DNA of 64,000 bases from Cardinalis cardinalis (GCA_014549065.1 JACDOX010000016.1:2001074-2065073), one strand, 5' to 3'. Shown: positions 1 to 14,266, numbered from the stretch's first letter. Numbers and translations are program-made. The notes: generated by a model not told the origin, from the sequence alone.

Positions 1-743
1 TGCTGAAATCCTAATAATTATTTTCATAGATTCTCAAGAGGTTAAGAGAACAGGATCTATTTAAGAGTCTCAGTCACTGTGCTCTTTTAAACTTTGCTTC
101 CTTTGCTAAGCTTGGAATTGGTTGGGTTGTTTTTTTGTTTTTTTTTTCCATCTTATTTCCTTTATTCCTTTTTATTTCTTATTTTTTTTAAACAACCATT
201 TCTACTGCATGCTAGCATTGCTGTCATAGATGTTAAAGACTTCAAAGTGTGATTTTGCTCCTGGAAGAGCTTTCTGACATTTGCAGGTTGGAATGCTGAG
301 CTGTTTTTGATGCTGAGTATGTTCTGAAAAGCAATCACAGGAAAAGTATTTGCCAAATGGCATGTTGGAACTACAAATTTTAAAGCACCTTGTGCCTGTG
401 AGAACTTGCCAAAACCTTTCTGATTAATTTGCTGAAGCATTTTGTTCCTGCTANCTCAGCAAATATTTACCTTGCAGGAGTCCCTGGTGTCCTGGCACGG
501 CTGTTGGGGATCTCTGTGAAGTTTGAANGTGTTTCCACTTTTACTTCTGCAAATGCTGCAGAGTAAGCAGGCACTTAGATACTGTAAGATGATGTATTTT
601 TGAAAGTTTTTCCCTGTTTCTCCAAGTTTTATGAGGCTTGTTGTTTAGGTTTTGTATAAACCAGTTTCAGGCTCACCTGTGAAGTAGCAGAGCAGTTGAA
701 TTCCTGATTTAGGATGGGGCTGCTGGGATAGTGCCTAAAGCTG
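1..743. other. AT-rich non-coding stretch with poly-T
   Basis: No gene recognised. There is a T-rich run near 128-152 (mostly T with an occasional G). A 92-codon open frame on the minus strand (162-440) overlaps it but has no recognisable motif. A short exon-like interval (478-562) with plausible splice signals is listed under findings rather than called. Confidence 0.6.
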
Positions 744-1170
744 NTTATTTTTTCACCATCAGTCNCATTACATGATCATGACAATAGAGAGATGTGGACA
801 GCTNNCTATCCAGGAAGCAGGCCNAAGAAACTCAATGTTACCACNTGCCATAAAGCTATTTCAGCCAACTACATAGAGCAAAGGCATACTGACAGTAGTT
901 CTATCCAGTCACCTTAAGCACACGTAGCTTTGGTTAAAACAATAGTGGCTTATTCTCAAACACAATAGCTCNTTTATAAGAGACAAAGCACAGAGCTCTA
1001 TTCATAATTAAACTTCTAAATGTATACTAAATAAACTTGTTGCAACTTAGAAAGCCAAACTACATAGCTCTGNTGTTCTATTTCTCATGTCTTCACTACA
1101 GCTTAGATATCTTTTTCTGCTGCTTTAGCACTGTTCACAAATCCACTGTATGGGGCCTGTCTTTTTACCA
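744..1170. mobile_element. Possible LTR remnant, N-rich
   Basis: This stretch carries eight N bases between 744 and 1073, a much higher density than its surroundings, as expected where a multi-copy repeat is poorly resolved. It also has an AATAAA-type signal near 1030 (TAAATAAAC) and general resemblance to avian endogenous retroviral LTRs as I remember them. No target-site duplication or clean TG...CA ends were found, so family, orientation and limits are uncertain. It could instead be ordinary intergenic DNA with a polymorphic cluster. Confidence 0.3.
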
Positions 1171-4100
1171 CCTTCCTAAAACCCTCTGATTTTTATGGAT
1201 TCCCACACTGATTCAGCACGACTCCATACCTGCTGAGTGGTGGTGTCCTGAAAATTGCTGATAAAGGTTAGCCATTTGCAATAGTGGTGCCTAGTAACAT
1301 CTTATTAATTATTGTTTTACCTTTTCTTCTGAGAAAGCTTGCTTATCTCTTGTTCTCACTTTCCAAAATAATAGCCTGCATAGGGAAATCAAATTGCCTA
1401 ACAAGTAGCTCTTTTGTGGAATAAACTAATTACCATTGTAATTGATTGTTTCAATTGCCTGAAACAGTTAGGTGCACTCAGGTCCACATTGTGTGCAGGG
1501 CTTGGCACAGGTGTGGGATCAGCATTCTCACCACGGTGAGCTGGATTCTATTCCCTGGGCATTGGATTTCCATTGGATTCTGTGCAGACACCACCCTGAG
1601 GGCTCAGTTTCATTGGGATGCTCTTCTGAAACACTTGGCATGATGCAAAAACCACTGGTTATTAATATCACTGTGCCATCACTGAATGAGTAGCATGGCA
1701 GAATCTTTCTTCCCAAGGAACATTGGCAACTTGATTATTGGGAATCAGGAATGACATAACAGCCAGGCAAGTTCCTTTAAAGGTTTCACTTTCAATTTTT
1801 GAAAAAAAAAAAAGAAAGAAAAATTAATATTGTGACATGAAGGCAGCATCACAAATTGTCCTTAAAAACACCTCAGAAAAAAAACCAAACCCACAAACAA
1901 ATAAAAAAACCCTTGCTTTTTTCTTATATACCTTCAAAATATTTTTAATAAGAGCGGAATAATTTTTTTAAATCAACGTTTTTTACNTTGGCCAGAAAAT
2001 AAAACCTCAGGAAAAAAAACCAACCNAACAAAACAAACCCCACAAAAACTCAGAAAAAACCTCTCAGAAAACCTTTGCAATGCAGTGCATTTCTTTTATT
2101 ACCAAAATCTGGACACTTAGTAAAATTGTAGTCTGAAAGGGACAAAGAACTCCAGAATGTGATTCCATATGTGCCTCTTANATAAATATCTGCCCTTGGT
2201 TCCTTAAAACCATGCTATATTTGAGGGTTTTATTTTTATTTATTAAAGTGGACTAGTAATTATATATACAACTGTAAAAATTAGCTTTCATTGATACTAT
2301 TTCCTACTCTTTTGTTCCTTTCCTTGATANTAAGAAAGAGATTTTATGTTGTTTTATCATCTTTATGTTCAGTAGCCTTTCAGCTGAGTTTAAGGGCAGC
2401 TGTGTGTTTGATCCATGTGGCACAGTTTCAGGATGTAGAAAGCAATAGGTGTGAGCATTGCCAGAACAAAAGTAAAGCTGAACTGTGTGGAAGTTATTTT
2501 CTCACTCATTGAAACCAAATTTTTTAGAAGTGCATTTGTGTCAGGGTTTGTGTGTGCATAGGCTGAAATTCACGTGGCCTAATTACAGTCCAGTCACAAG
2601 AGTGGAATTCTGAGGGATAAAGCTCCTTGGGACATGTGAAATGTGGAGAACTCTGACTTGGTGATAAAACCNAACTCTGAAATGAGATCACAGACAAAAA
2701 CATCTCAGCCCTCTGATATTTTCACCAGGTTTTTTGGTCGTTTGCATCCCTAAAATAATACAACTTTCTTCTGAGCTTCTTCTGGCTAAGACAGTTTTGT
2801 CTTAATTNCAGGCTGGAATTTGGACCCTCAGCTGTGATTGAGACACAACTGTAAGATTAATTTTATATAAAGACTTCTAATCTTTTCTCAATGTGTTCAA
2901 CACATACACAAAAAATNTTATTGCAGCTGACTAGCAAAATACCACAATGTTTCAATACTTAGGGATATTTCAAATTATAGTTATAAAGTATTGTGGAAAA
3001 ACCCTTAACGACTCTTTTTCTGAGTTTAGTTACTGTTCTATTTTCAAACAGACTGGAAGGAGTTCTGCCACTGTTGATTTTTGTGATTTCTAAAATTCGT
3101 ACAAAATGGAAGGACTCAGTTTTTGTATTCCTACAGTTTTGCAGAGATAAGACTTTTTTGTGCATGTGNGCTGGATGTACAAGTGATCCACAATATAAAT
3201 TCATGCTTCTTCTCAGTCCATACAGAAAAATGCACCAAGTGCTGTGTGTTAAACACTAGACTGAAGAGGCTGCTTGGATGTTTCCCCAAGAAAATAATAA
3301 TTGCCTTCACACTGTAGCACTCAGGCAGGGTGTCCATTGGGCTTAGAACAGCTCATTTGGGAAGTTGTTTTGTTTTATGTCCTAAGGAATTTGAAGGGTT
3401 GACAGATTTATAAAGTGCCAGAATGCAGCCAATGCCACAAATTTGTTCAACTCATAGCAAGCCCGTGCTTGAATATGGCAGCAAGTCAAAGGGATAGAAA
3501 TTTCTGGTAATGTTTATTATTTGTATTACAGGAGGGCCTAGAGGCTCTGATTGGGGATGGCATCCTTTATGCTGGAGGCTGTGCATAGCTACATGAAGCT
3601 GATCTCTGCTTGGAAGAGCATGCAGTAAGAGGCAATAAAGAAAATAAATAGAAACAAGGGTAAATAGAATTTTAAAGGATTAGGAGCTGGAAAACAATAA
3701 TTACATGTGTCTGTACAGGATCTCTATACAGTAACTCTTATTTATCCTAAAATCATAATTGTACCAAAGCAGCATGCTGTGGGGAAAAAATATTGTTTCT
3801 GAACCAACATGCATGTAAGAAATAATTTAACTCCTCATTCTGCTACAGTCTTGTTGGTTTGCTTTGGAAGACAGAGAATTTGAACTGTAATAGGAAGAAA
3901 ATAGATAAATATCCATGCAAAGTAAAAATTACTTTCAGGATGTCACATTCTTCAGAGTTGGATAGTAAAGAATTATAGAAACTTTGATGTAGTTGCTATG
4001 AGTAATAAGTTTATTTAACTTTAAATCAGTCTTCAGTGGATGAATTGAAAAGTATGGTGCATGATGGGATTAGCAAAACTGGATTTGAAAGTGAAATTCC

Positions 4101-7100
4101 ACTCACTGTGAGAGAGAAGTTATAGCCAAAGAAAGAAATGAAAAATAGCAATGATTGCAAGACCAATATTGTAACCTTAATTTAAAGTGTGGTGAGTGGA
4201 AATGAAATGTATTCAATATGAATTTTCTGAGTTTATACAGTTCCTGTTTAGCAAAAGGAGAGTTCTGTACCTCCTATAATAAAGATTTCTACAGATTGAA
4301 AGACACAAGAATTCTTATCAAAATAAAATATATATTGAGATCAGGCAAGAGTGGACACAGCAATTGACTCATAAGACTAAATTTAAAAAGTAATCAGTCA
4401 TTTAAAGAGATATAATATGAAAATATNCTAAAATCAATGAGCATTTTTAATTTCAAAGAATGCATATTCATAATTGCTTTCAATGAGGAAGTGAGTTTGT
4501 ATATATGAATCTATATACCTGTCTATCTGTCCATCTAACCATACAAGAAAGTTAAACTCAAGAAAATCNCTCCAGCTGATAAAAATAACTGTTGGGAATA
4601 CCTGTCAAGCAGACAAATGTTTCTGCTGAAGAGGCCAAAAATATTTTCCCNCAACACTAGCTACAAGGAGGAGTAATGAGGTAGTAAAATGTGGTATAAA
4701 ACAGAAAATCACAGCACACTCCTCNTGGAAATTTTAGTCTCATTTCAGGGTTCAAGGAGTTCTAAAGAGAAATTTAGTTTTGGAAACCCATGAAGAATGT
4801 TAGAAAATCATTAAATAACTTAGTATTCTGTAACTTAGGATTAAAGACNTGGTTCTTGACAAAATTATGTTGTGACACATGTGGGAAATTGTAATTTCTG
4901 CCACTATAATGTAGACCTTTGTGATGTAATAATAATGTAAGTGATTTGTCCTGCATCTGAGGAAGAGACAGGAGCTCAAAATGCCTAAAGTTTACCCTTC
5001 CTTAATAGCCAGAATAGATGTTTGGTTGCATTTATGGGCAACTGCCTGAGTTTGAAAAGTCAGATCTCTTCAAAAGGCAATTACATTCCTAAAGCAAGTA
5101 TTTGATATTACTGGGATGAATCAACATGTAAGTGTGTGATTTTTTTTTTTAAACAAATGTGGTGATTTGTAGTTCATGTTTTGTTGCTGACCAGTACTGG
5201 GATTCTATCTTTGCCTGCTACCCAAAGTCATAATTAAAGTCATCCTTTATTTACTACTTAATTTAGGTAATGGAGGATAAGAGCTATTGTGAAATAATAA
5301 TCATGCCTTGAAAATGTTTGGGATTTTCCCCCATTTAACAGTGAGGCAATANTCCTATGTACATTTATATGTATTTGTCTATATTTTCTCAATAGTTTTA
5401 ATCAAGGCTTGTTATGGATATTTCACAAAGCCAAGAGCAGCACTGAAGAGGATATTTCACAGAGACTCCCTCCCCTCTTCTCTCCCCGAGGAGATAAACA
5501 GCCACGTGGTTGCAGTAAATGTCAGAGGGAGTTTTGTAATGTATTCCCTCTCAGTGTCCTTCAAGGAGTATTACCAGCTCCCAAGCTACTCCAAAATCAC
5601 TACAATTTATAAACTCATTGCTGCAATTTCAGATTTAGGTGTGGTTTTGAGCAGTAAAAATTCAATGAGTTCACCTAAAATCCTCTGTTGTCAGCACAAC
5701 GGGAAATGTGCCCTGCTGGGAAGGATTGCCCACCTGCACTTGTGTTACACTGTAAAGATGGATTGTTGCTGAAGCACTTTCTTACTTGAGGGATCAGGAA
5801 GCCCCTGCTGAACTCTGCTGGCTGGAGTGGGAGGGTTTGTGTATTGCTGGAAATTAACACAGTAAGATCATACAAATTTACACAAAGCTTTCCTNTGTAC
5901 TATCTTCCTAAACTCCTGAATCTTTGGATGCTATCTTGGTCCTATCTCATGAGGTTCAGAGATTAATTTCTCCCTCCAGTGACCCCATGTGATCAATTGG
6001 AGCTCTCTCTATTGAAGACAGCTGTTGCATTGCTTTGTATTTTTGGCAAGCAGATGGCAGAGTGATGGTACAGGAGAGTTAATAACTTCTTCAAACCAAT
6101 CTAGTGCTTACTCTGATCCAAGAATTAATTTCTATTTGTGAGGGCTCTCTGTGCGCTGAAACACCCTCTGGTCACTTCCCAAAACTTTTGTGTTATTGTG
6201 ACAGAGAGTGACATTCACATCTTCCATGACTTGGCTCTTTACTATGGAGATGGGTCATTTTTCTTCCTCTGGCTAGATTATGTTAATGACTTTTCTAAAC
6301 ATGGCCCTTGCTGTGACCATCTGCACCCTGGAGGCACTTGGGGTGGCTGCAGTGGCTTATTACCAAGAACATGCAGAAAATCACATTGGAGTGCTTTGGC
6401 TACAGCTGAAAACTCATGCCTCTTTCCTGTTTTATTTATGCTCTTTCATTGCAGGGTGAGGATTAGTTGCATTTGCCACTTCCTTCAGCTGCACATGAAA
6501 ATAGCAAACAATTTTTATCACATGCACAAGGCAACAACTTGGTGTGTGACTGACCCACAGCTTCAGAGCAGTAGCAGCTCTTTTTATGGAATATCCTCAT
6601 TATCCTTCTTCCATAAATATATGCCAGCCACAACCATCATGTTCTGATCTTTGCTTCTTAAATTTCAAAACAGAAAACAGTGGTTTTCTTAGGAGTTTGA
6701 TTTTGGGNTTTTTTGGTAGTGATTTGTTTCTTATGGGAACACAACAAATGGAAGAGATGAGATTTCTGTCATTGTCTCTTGTACTACCACACTGNAATAC
6801 ACAGAAGAACAGAGTGGAAACGGGTTTTTGAACTTCCTTTGCCCCTNGCAATTGGCCTACAAGTGCCTGGTCCTCTCACTTTATAAAGGGCAAGGCATCA
6901 TATTCTGTGATGGTCCTCTGAGCAACAAGAAGGGAAATGACTCATCAGAAGTGGACACAGAAATGCACTGTGCCAGAGCCCAGGGAAATAAAAACACGAT
7001 GATATACTTTAGATACACCTGCAGNGCATAACAGACCATTATCTAAACCACTTAATAAGGGGTGATGAAATTATGACCCTCAGCTCCTACCACTGTCTTC

Positions 7101-10100
7101 TACATCTCCAGTTAAATAACTAACAAATTCATTTGAAAGCCATTGGATTAGCAATTCAGATTATACTTTGCAGCAAATTAAAATACTGGAATTTAGACAC
7201 ATCTAGTAACAGGCAGTAGTACTGCCTTAAGTTCTACAAATAAATTACAGACTTCCACATAATTAANAGCATTTACACCTAGAAAATTTCCCTTGTAAAG
7301 GGATACTGCTTTGATTTACCAGCTCTGTAACTCAGTTCTGGACATGGGAAATAGGAATGACCCCTCAGGTCACCTGAGTCCTCTGTTCTGCTGGAGCAGG
7401 TTTTACAGCAGGATCCCTTCACACATCACTGAACTGCAGCCACTTAGGCTGGCACTGGGCAATTAATCTGCCATGCACCCACCCATCATATCACTATCCT
7501 AAAAAAAGCACATTCAAGTGTGGGAAAATCAGAGTGTCCTTGGAAATTATCACTGACCTTGACAGTTTGATAGGCAGATAACCTGCTGAGAGAAGCCACT
7601 TTATAATATTGCTTTCATACACTCTACGCGAGCTGAGAATCCAGGTAAGAGAATTTANGGGGTTATAGGACAACCAGAGGTCATTTTTACCAGAGGAAAA
7701 CCAATGGGAAGTGCTTTCAACAACAACGAGTATATTTGGCTTGTTCCTTTTTAGGATAATACATTCACTTTTTAGCCCAAAATACAATTGCCAAGCCTGT
7801 ACAAGCTGTTTGATATTAAGTTATTAATTTCTGAATTATCTCTGTTTATTCATAACAGACAACAGCAAAATTAAGTTGATCATAATTTTTGAAAAATACT
7901 ATAGGAAATCATGAGATGTTCTATAAATATTTATTATCAGTACCTTATAGCTAGGATTTNTCATTGAGATANAATAAAAAGTGAGTGAACAGTCANNCCC
8001 AGAGTTATGGTGATCCTTGGTGCAAAGTCTTTGCTACTGCCAGGTTCTTGTCTTTTGGGTTTTTTTCTATTTCGCAGGGTGTATGTTGGATTATTTTTTA
8101 AAATTTTTAAGATCAAAATAATAAAAGACTGTGTGTGGTGTAACGTAGTATATAAATGTCATGGGAATATTTTTAATTAATNCAATATAATTTTGCTCTT
8201 CCTGTGATCATTGGCCATTTTTCTGGGATTTCTAGACACCTTCAGTCCCATCAGAACTCTCAGTACACTCTTGACAACTCAGGAAACTTGGGCAAATGAC
8301 CAAAGTCTTTTAATTCCATCTGGCACCATTTCTGGAGAGAAAAGTGGAGTTAAAAGCCCACATATCAGGTAACCCTAAAATCCCTAAATTAAGTGGAGCA
8401 CGAGTTAAAGCAAGAATGATTTTTAGGATTATTAGTCCCTGCTCCTTAAAAATACAGGCTTTCACATTTTTTAAAACTTGCCTAGTGGAGATAACAGATG
8501 AAAACAGAACAGTAGTTATTGTCTATCTCATTTGCAATTACACTTTATTAAAACAATGGGCATCCCAATGGGGAATTAAGAGTGCATTTCATTAAAATAT
8601 TATCACTTCAGAATTCTGAGATAAAGTGTTTTCTAATATTCAGTGATATAAAATATAGTTTTCTGATATATTTTCTTTGTTTTAAGATGAAGAATACATC
8701 CTTTCCAATTTTGAAGTTTACTGATGGATGTCAAGGACTAAAAATTATTCCTGATGAAAGAAGGCTTTCTTGAGGAAATGTGCAGAAGACATGGAGGAAA
8801 TGTGAAGGATATTACTGAGCAGGAGGCTGTTTAATCCCTGTTTAGGCAGTTTGTAGTGACATGCCAGCCGTGCTGTTCTTGCTGTGCTGCTGGGGATGGC
8901 AGTGAAGGTGCTTCACCATTGGGTTCCAATTAACCTTCATCCTCAACCAAAATAGAACGAATGTTTCGTACCTGCTGCACATGTAGAAACAAAACCACAG
9001 AAACAAGAGAAAGAGAGCAAGACATCCTCATTTAATGCAATAAAAAGGCAGCAGGATGGGGAGATTTGGGCAGGTTCTGGACTACTTTGCTGATAACACT
9101 TTTTAAATTAGGAATGGAAAAAGTGGTCTAACTAGGTAACCACTGTTCTCACAGGAAAGATGAGCAACAGGGTCTGGAGTCTCCTGAGCAGTCTTTAGGG
9201 TAATGTTTCGGTGCATGTTGCTGAAGCAGGAACTCAAAATCACTTCTTGAAGTCNGAGGAGTGGAAGAGAGGATGTGAGCTTTCATCTCTGAGAGGGAGC
9301 TGTGCAAAAGAGAGGGAGGCCAGTGATAGCATTTAATTTCTGTGAATGACAAGGTCTCTATTCCTTAGTTTTCACTGAGTTTGCTGCTTGGCAGGACCTG
9401 AGAGCCAGAAGATGTAATCTGTCCTAAAGGCATAGTAACCCTGAAGCACTTGGTCTGGGGTGCTTCAGAGAGGAAAGTCACAGTTGTGCTTTTTCAGGCC
9501 TGCCTCTCANAGCACTGGCAGTGAGCAGTTCTTTGCCAGCTGCTGGTCTGTCAGTGCTTTCTGCCTCTTCATATTCTATTGCAATCACATTCCAAGGTCT
9601 TATGTTCTTTCAAAACACATTGTTTTTAAAGATCACATCCCCTCCAGGTTAAACCTCCAGGACTGTACTTCTCTCTGCTTCTGACATTGCATTCTTTTTG
9701 CTCTGAGAAGTTCAAGATGACATAGCTGATCTAAACACAATGTAATCCTTTGATTTCATAAAACTTGAGCAATATTAGAAGTGCCCACACGATCCCTCAT
9801 GGGATTGCAGTCAAGAGGGGAAATTGCAAGGTACAATTGTGTGCAGCTCAGGCCTTTGACTGATCATGGCAGGCCACTGCAGAGTCTGCTGTTTGCCTTG
9901 ACCTCACAGCACTGCTGCTCTTCCATCAAGGCTGAAAACTTGCTAGTTCCCAGGTTCCACACCATAATTCTAAATTGAGCAACCTGCCTGTGAACCTAAA
10001 TGGGAGGTAGGAGCACTTGTGCATGAAGTGGGAGGCTTCATGATGGGGGAGCTTGTGGCAGGCTAATAGAGTCATGATGGAACAACTGCACTANAAGTCA

Positions 10101-11708
10101 CACAGCAACAAAAAGGCATTATTTCATCTCTAAGAAAGGTAGTCTGTCCAAAATAGCACCAAAAATGTGCTTTGATCTCTTCCCTCGGAAGCAGCTTTGG
10201 TGATTCCAGTATGTGCCTCTATCCCTTTTTATCTGTAATGGATCAATAATGCAGCAGGATTCCCCTGGCCATTCTGCTGGCCTGAAAGCCATTCCTCAGG
10301 TGAGATACTTGAAGAATTTGTGTCCCTTTTGTAAAAGAGAGCTGAATTTCTAGGTCATCATTCTGTCTTCCAAATTTCNTGCTTTTCTCCTCTTGTTTAA
10401 ACTTCACAGGGTATTAGTTGAGATTTTATGCTAAACTCTTCTGATTTTGTTACAGATATGGCAAAACAGCTGCAGTTCTGCTTTCTGGAGGCAAGTGCAT
10501 TTCATTAGTGATAGAGTGACCCAAATAGATCCACTGGCTGTCACACAGGAGCTTAGAAAGTTTCTTGTGTAGTTATTAAGAAAATTCCTGCCCCTTCATC
10601 TTCTAAAGAGTTTTGAAATCATGTATTCCTCAAAAACTTGTTTATCAATAACAGGTTTAAAGCAATTTGAGGAAAAATGTGAGACCTTTCAGCAATNACT
10701 AAAGCTTTTTATAACTTACATGAATTATTTTCCAAATTAAATATATGGAAAAATCTCCTCCTACTTTTGCTGTTTTGACAGTGCTGAAAATCAATTGCTC
10801 CTAATCATTTCTACTTTGCACTTAAAAGCACTTACACTTAAAAGCAATTTTAAGCAGGATTCAAACCTGCTGGGATGTTANGAATATGTTGTCTCTGAAT
10901 ACAGCCAGCCTGTTGTTGAAGTATAAATCTGTTAGATGCTTGTGTGGGCCTTACTGCTGAAGTTCCCAAGTACAGCTGTCCATGAGTTATCTCCCCCAGA
11001 CACCTGCACAGGTCACAGATTTATCATATACTGGAAAGCCAAGGTGAACAAAGCTGAACAAAGCATCTGCAACACATCAAGAAATGTCCCAGTGCCCAGN
11101 GTTAGCCTTTAAGTACTAGTTAGTCTTACTTCAAATAACAATGTGCCTTGTTTGTTGCAAGGTGCAATTAAATTGTCTAAAGACTTCCAGGATTCTTCAA
11201 GGAGCACCCACTCATTTGTAATTCAAAACATATTTGAGTAGTAGCTCAAAACATATCATAACTGCTGCTTAAAGAAGATAAACGTTTGTGGAATGTCTTT
11301 CTTTTACTTCAAGAAGTTTACAGTACAGAGCATTGAGTGTATTTGCCTTCTGGTGACTTAAAGTGCAGGTGTNTGCTTATGTAGAATTTAATGATCACAT
11401 CTCATTCAAACAGGAATATGTTCTAAAAAGGACATTGGAGGCAACATATATGCAGACATGGATGGTGATGAAGAATCCCTTAGAACAGCTGCTAAAGACT
11501 GAATTTAAGGAAGACCAAGAAATTATGTTAATAAACCACTGAGGAGCATCCCAGCATCAGAAACCCTACGGAGAAATGTTGCTTCCCCTCTAACACACTG
11601 GGATCTGATACTGTATGACACAAAAAGTAGCCTCTAAGGAATACTGCATTCTAAATATATTCTTGACACCAATGCACAACTACTTCAATCTGTAAATTTA
11701 GTTTTGGG
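1171..11708. other. Gene-free AT-rich stretch
   Basis: No gene, RNA or full repeat recognised. It contains C/A-rich runs at about 1865-1912 and 2003-2062 (A runs broken by CC and CCC), the complement of the G/T-rich tracts seen elsewhere. A degenerate TATC-like run lies near 4500-4545. Two of the longest open frames of the window lie here: 5308-5772 (154 codons) and 6138-6647 (169 codons, GTG start). Neither shows a domain, a signal peptide or a codon pattern I recognise, and both are most likely chance. Confidence 0.6.
1865..2062. repeat. C/A-rich low-complexity runs
   Basis: Two A-rich runs punctuated by CC/CCC (1865-1912 and 2003-2062), separated by AT-rich DNA. They read as G/T-rich tracts on the minus strand and match the low-complexity class seen at 24209-24287, 47218-47292 and 60361-60535 on the plus strand. 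Confidence 0.6.
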
Positions 11709-11734
11709 TTTTTTTTTTTTTTTTTTTTTTTTTT
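11709..11734. repeat. Poly-T homopolymer, 26 bases
   Basis: An uninterrupted run of T. It may be the complement of an old poly-A tail on a retrocopy inserted in minus orientation, but no recognisable transcript-derived sequence adjoins it on either side, so it is called only as a homopolymer. Confidence 0.9.
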
Positions 11735-14266
11735 CTGTGCTAGAGGACATGATTTTGCTTGAATGGGAATTGAAGTCACTTCTAAAGCTTCAATTCATGT
11801 ATGCTGCTGCTATCTTTTTCACTACCACAATCTAGTAATAGACTTTTATCTTTTATTGGTTATTTGTAGTAGCTTCATATTTGCATTTTGTATTTTCACT
11901 TCAAACAATCAAAAGCAATAAGAAAAATCTTGTATCTGAATTTAATTTCCTCTTCTCGCCTATTAATATTCACGTTCCATGCCATGCATGAGCATTAAAG
12001 AGAAAGTCCTCTTGGCTATGTGCAGTGAGACTTAAAGAAAGATTAAGGAAGATTCATTTNATGGGATTCTGGCTTGGGTCATACAGAAGGGCAAAGTTAA
12101 GAAGGCAGTAGCGTGGCTTTCTGGCAGGAAGTCTGTTTCAAATTGTGTCAAGTGCTATTCCAATACAAAAGTGCCTCCGTACTGCTGTTGCTAATTAAAA
12201 AAAAAAAAAAAGGTGAGTTACTGGCAATCCTGCTGATCAAGGGGAAAACCAGACAGGACTGCAAGGAGCAGAAGAGCTATTTAGTGAGTTCCATGCTTAG
12301 GAAAGTAATGTTGGCACTTGGGTAATGCAGGAGGCAGTGCCTCAGCCAAGGCAGGAGGAGGGAGGAGAGAGCAGCCAGGAGGGGTGGCAGAGGTGGCCAA
12401 AGGGATGAGCCAGTTTGCTGCAGCTCAGAGCTGCAGTCACTGAGCTGGCTGAAGCAACTGCATTGCACAGATGTACAGGCAGNAAAACAGTTTTATATAA
12501 CTATTTTTTCATTTTTGTTCTGTCTTCCCCAGTAATCGTCTGTTGTCTGATTAAGAAGTTAATTATTTGGTTTTATATTTGAATAAAAACTGTTGGTGTT
12601 TTCTTTCTAATGCAAAAGCTTTCTGGCCTCTGGGGAGTTCCTCTGCCTAGACTTAGAGGAGAAGGTCTGGGCAGATCCACTGCAAAGCTCTGACTGCTTC
12701 AAANCCTTATCAAAGAGATTTTGCAGCTCTTTTACTGAGCCAGGCAGTAGCAGTGAACTCTCTCGGGTACATTATCATGGAGCTTTTTCTNTATTTCTGG
12801 TCTAAATATGTTAATGATTCAGATGACAGTTATCTGTCAGAATACCTGTATTGGGAACACAGGTATTAAGTTTCTTAAGGTCTCTGATATTTTATTTGAA
12901 TAGCAGAATACTCAACAAAATCATCGTGGAGAAAGTGAAGATTTCCCTGCTCTACCCTTCCTGAATATGTTTCCATTCTGCTCTTATTCAACATGATGCC
13001 TGCTGCTATTACTTCATTTGAACTCTCTTCAGCAAATTCCATTAGTTTCACCAGCTCTGACAAAGCCAAGGTGAGGTGCAAGCATTTTTATGACATTTTA
13101 TCCTAAAGCAATTTCCTCTTTGTCATCCTTTTTCTCTCATTCACAAGGTTTCCTTTTCTGAGGCACACACTGGTGAGCCAGTCCTTGCATAATACTTAGC
13201 ACAGCCAACAACTACACACAAACTGCTTAATCTTAGGGCCTGTTTCTTTTGAAAGAAATGTNCTCATTTTACATAGAGTTTTCTGACTGGGAAATAAAGT
13301 GACAACTGATTTTTACCCCTNATTCCATGCTCCCTCCATGGAGCGGTTAGAGTGCTTCTAACCCTCCTTCTTTTGGTGCTCTGTGGGTCTGCGTGCCTGC
13401 CATGCATCACTGTGTTGGGTGAGGCAGGAAATAGTGCAGCCCCCAAAGTACAAAAGGAGGATGTTCATCTGGGGAGATCTGAATAGCCTGAAGGGTCAGG
13501 ACAGCCATCTACTCAGATTTTTAGATTATAGCAGATAATTCTCAGTTTAAACACTAAAAATACACTACAAAGGGCTATAATTCAAGTGCTGGACTTCTAG
13601 GTGATTTTGTTAAATCAATCTTTTCATTGCAGCTTTTCTGAAAGCACTTGGAGAAAACGACAGAGGATTTCTTGTTAGGGATTGCCCCCTACAGATAAAC
13701 GGGGTGATGGCAACAACCCGAGTGTGGAAGGGGAGAACATGCGACTGTACTGCAGACCAGCACCAGTTTAGTTTTCACTGATTTAAAAGTTACTGTCTGA
13801 AAAACCATGTTGTCTAGGTTAATGAAGTTTTAGCTTATTTTTTTTTTTATTTTTAAATTTAAGCCTGGTCGTACAAAAAAGCAAAACTTGAAAAGAAAGA
13901 AAAAACAGCAAAGCAACATATAAGACTGTAATGATCTTCAGTATAGCAATGGTAAGACATCTTGAATGCTGCCAGGTTTCTTAAAACCTTTTCCTGCATC
14001 ACAATAGAAAATATTAAATCATGTCTTCAACTTCTCATGAAATCTGTGCAAACCAATGCCCATCAACATTTTATTCTAACATAAAGGAGAATTGCAAACA
14101 AATAAAACTTGCTTGATGGGAAAATTTCATGCATGAAAATTTATCATTGAGACAAATTTAAAATTCTTGTTGTATATTCCTAATGTATGAATATAAAGGA
14201 GTAAATTAGGCACAAGAATTTGGACACTACAGATGCTCACATATGTAGAAACCCACTTTTTAAAAA
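11735..14266. other. Gene-free stretch with one purine-rich patch
   Basis: No gene recognised. A purine-rich, GC-richer patch occurs at about 12325-12480 (repeated GGAGG/GAGAG and CAGC motifs). A minus-strand open frame of 68 codons at 12875-13081 has protein-like composition and a possible splice acceptor; it is discussed under findings. Around 13640-13760 there are about four CpG dinucleotides, slightly above the local background. Confidence 0.55.

Noticed and set aside
4677..4687. let-7-like word TGAGGTAGTAA
   Set aside because: Only the first ten bases agree with let-7; the rest diverges and no complementary arm for a hairpin follows.
10854..10870. tRNA T-arm-like hairpin (GCAGG, 7-base loop, CCTGC)
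   Set aside because: No anticodon arm, D arm or acceptor stem at the expected distance on the plus strand; chance hairpin.
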